DNA from: Nitrospinota bacterium
GTDB taxonomy: Bacteria; Nitrospinota; Nitrospinia; UBA9942
Assembly (NCBI GenBank): GCA_003489165.1
Contig: DNJG01000009.1
Coordinates: forward strand, 1 to 6,304
DNA length: 6,304 bases
Direction of reading: 5' to 3'
Both the position numbers and the translations under genes were made by a program. This document shows positions 6,042 to 6,304 of the stretch, one piece after another. The notes beneath the pieces were generated by a model that did not search any database, was not told the DNA's origin, and saw nothing but the letters and a program-made list of their open reading frames with translations. How positions within the stretch are numbered: position 1 is the stretch's first letter; each line of letters starts with the position of its first letter.

Positions 6042-6233
6042 TTTTTATCACGCCTTTTAATCTTATTTTAATATTCATTCTATATACTTGTTATTATTAA
6101 CTAAAAATAAATACATAAAAACCTTTTAATCTTTGTAATTTTAATATATAATTATCACCTTGCTTTTTGATAAAAAACTATTATATTATATATACAAGGA
6201 TTAGAGGATATGTATTTTAGAAAGGAGTTAGAT
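6042..6233. other. AT-rich intergenic stretch with imperfect direct repeat
   Basis: This 192-base non-coding gap is strongly AT-rich. CCTTTTAATCTT occurs at 6053-6064 and again at 6122-6133, each followed by ATTTTAATAT (6065-6074; 6138-6147), so a 22-base block is repeated 69 bases on with a small insertion in the second copy. TTTTTATCA (6042-6050) and TGATAAAAA (6168-6176) are 9-base inverted copies flanking most of the gap. No G/C-rich hairpin with a U-tract, and therefore no clear terminator, was found. Confidence 0.45.
6167..6194 (+). promoter_or_regulatory. Possible promoter for the 3'-terminal gene
   Basis: TTGATA (6167-6172, 5 of 6 to TTGACA) and TATATA (6189-6194, 4 of 6 to TATAAT) are 16 bases apart and about 40 bases upstream of the last start codon. 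In such AT-rich DNA these matches are easily fortuitous; TTGCTT (6160-6165) with TATTAT (6184-6189) is a rival pair. Confidence 0.3.
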
Positions 6234-6304
6234 ATGGATAGTAATTTTGCGGGATTAAAAAAGATCCTTATGAAGAGAAGGGCAAAACTCTTAGCCGCCC
6301 TTAA
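6234..6304 (+). CDS. Start of an unidentified protein, cut by the window edge
   Basis: Twenty-three codons are visible, reading MDSNFAGLKKILMKRRAKLL then AAL, with no stop before the end. AAAGGAG at 6221-6227 ends 6 bases before the ATG at 6234, a very good ribosome binding site that decides the start. An in-frame ATG at 6210 has poorer spacing to AAGGA at 6196-6200. The peptide is basic and amphipathic (Leu-Lys-Arg helix). It loosely resembles the leading helix of DksA/TraR-type zinc-finger regulators, but this is too short for any assignment. Confidence 0.65.
   Translation, partial: MDSNFAGLKKILMKRRAKLLAAL

Overview
The window is a dense, AT-rich bacterial chromosomal segment with every gene on the + strand. 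It reads as an ordinary housekeeping locus (translation, cell envelope, deoxynucleotide supply) carrying unusual small repeats. Frequent ATA, AGA and AGG codons, an argS-SPOR gene pair, a class II ribonucleotide reductase and a two-domain dCTP deaminase fit an uncultured Nitrospirota or Desulfobacterota/deltaproteobacterial-type organism. That placement is an impression from gene content, not a phylogenetic result. No phage, plasmid, CRISPR, tRNA, rRNA or transposase gene is visible.

Region 1 (1-2088) is the 3' part of argS, whose N-terminal domain lies upstream of the window. After only 3 bases it is followed by a membrane-anchored SPOR-domain protein. Region 2 (2089-2324) is a 236-base intergenic stretch. 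It holds a well-formed promoter with an A/T-rich UP-like element, a perfect TTGACA, and two NrdR-type boxes 32 bp apart centre to centre; the first box exactly fills the -35/-10 spacer. Region 3 (2325-5961) is nrdJ, a B12-dependent class II ribonucleotide reductase, followed by dcd, a two-domain dCTP deaminase. NrdJ makes deoxynucleotides, and Dcd diverts dCTP to dUTP, the route toward dTMP, so the pair forms a dNTP-supply unit probably repressed by NrdR when dATP/ATP is high. Region 4 (5958-6304) begins with a 27-codon membrane micro-ORF that overlaps the dcd stop by ATGA. An AT-rich gap with an imperfect direct repeat follows, then the first 23 codons of another gene with a good ribosome binding site.

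The most unusual feature is a pair of palindromic elements built from degenerate 8-bp units. One sits in frame inside nrdJ (3354-3437, exactly 28 codons) and adds a low-complexity loop to the enzyme. The other fills the nrdJ-dcd gap (4800-4860) and supplies the start codon of dcd inside its 3' arm. They share architecture but only loosely share unit sequence, which suggests a family of small repeats that can settle in genes as well as between them.
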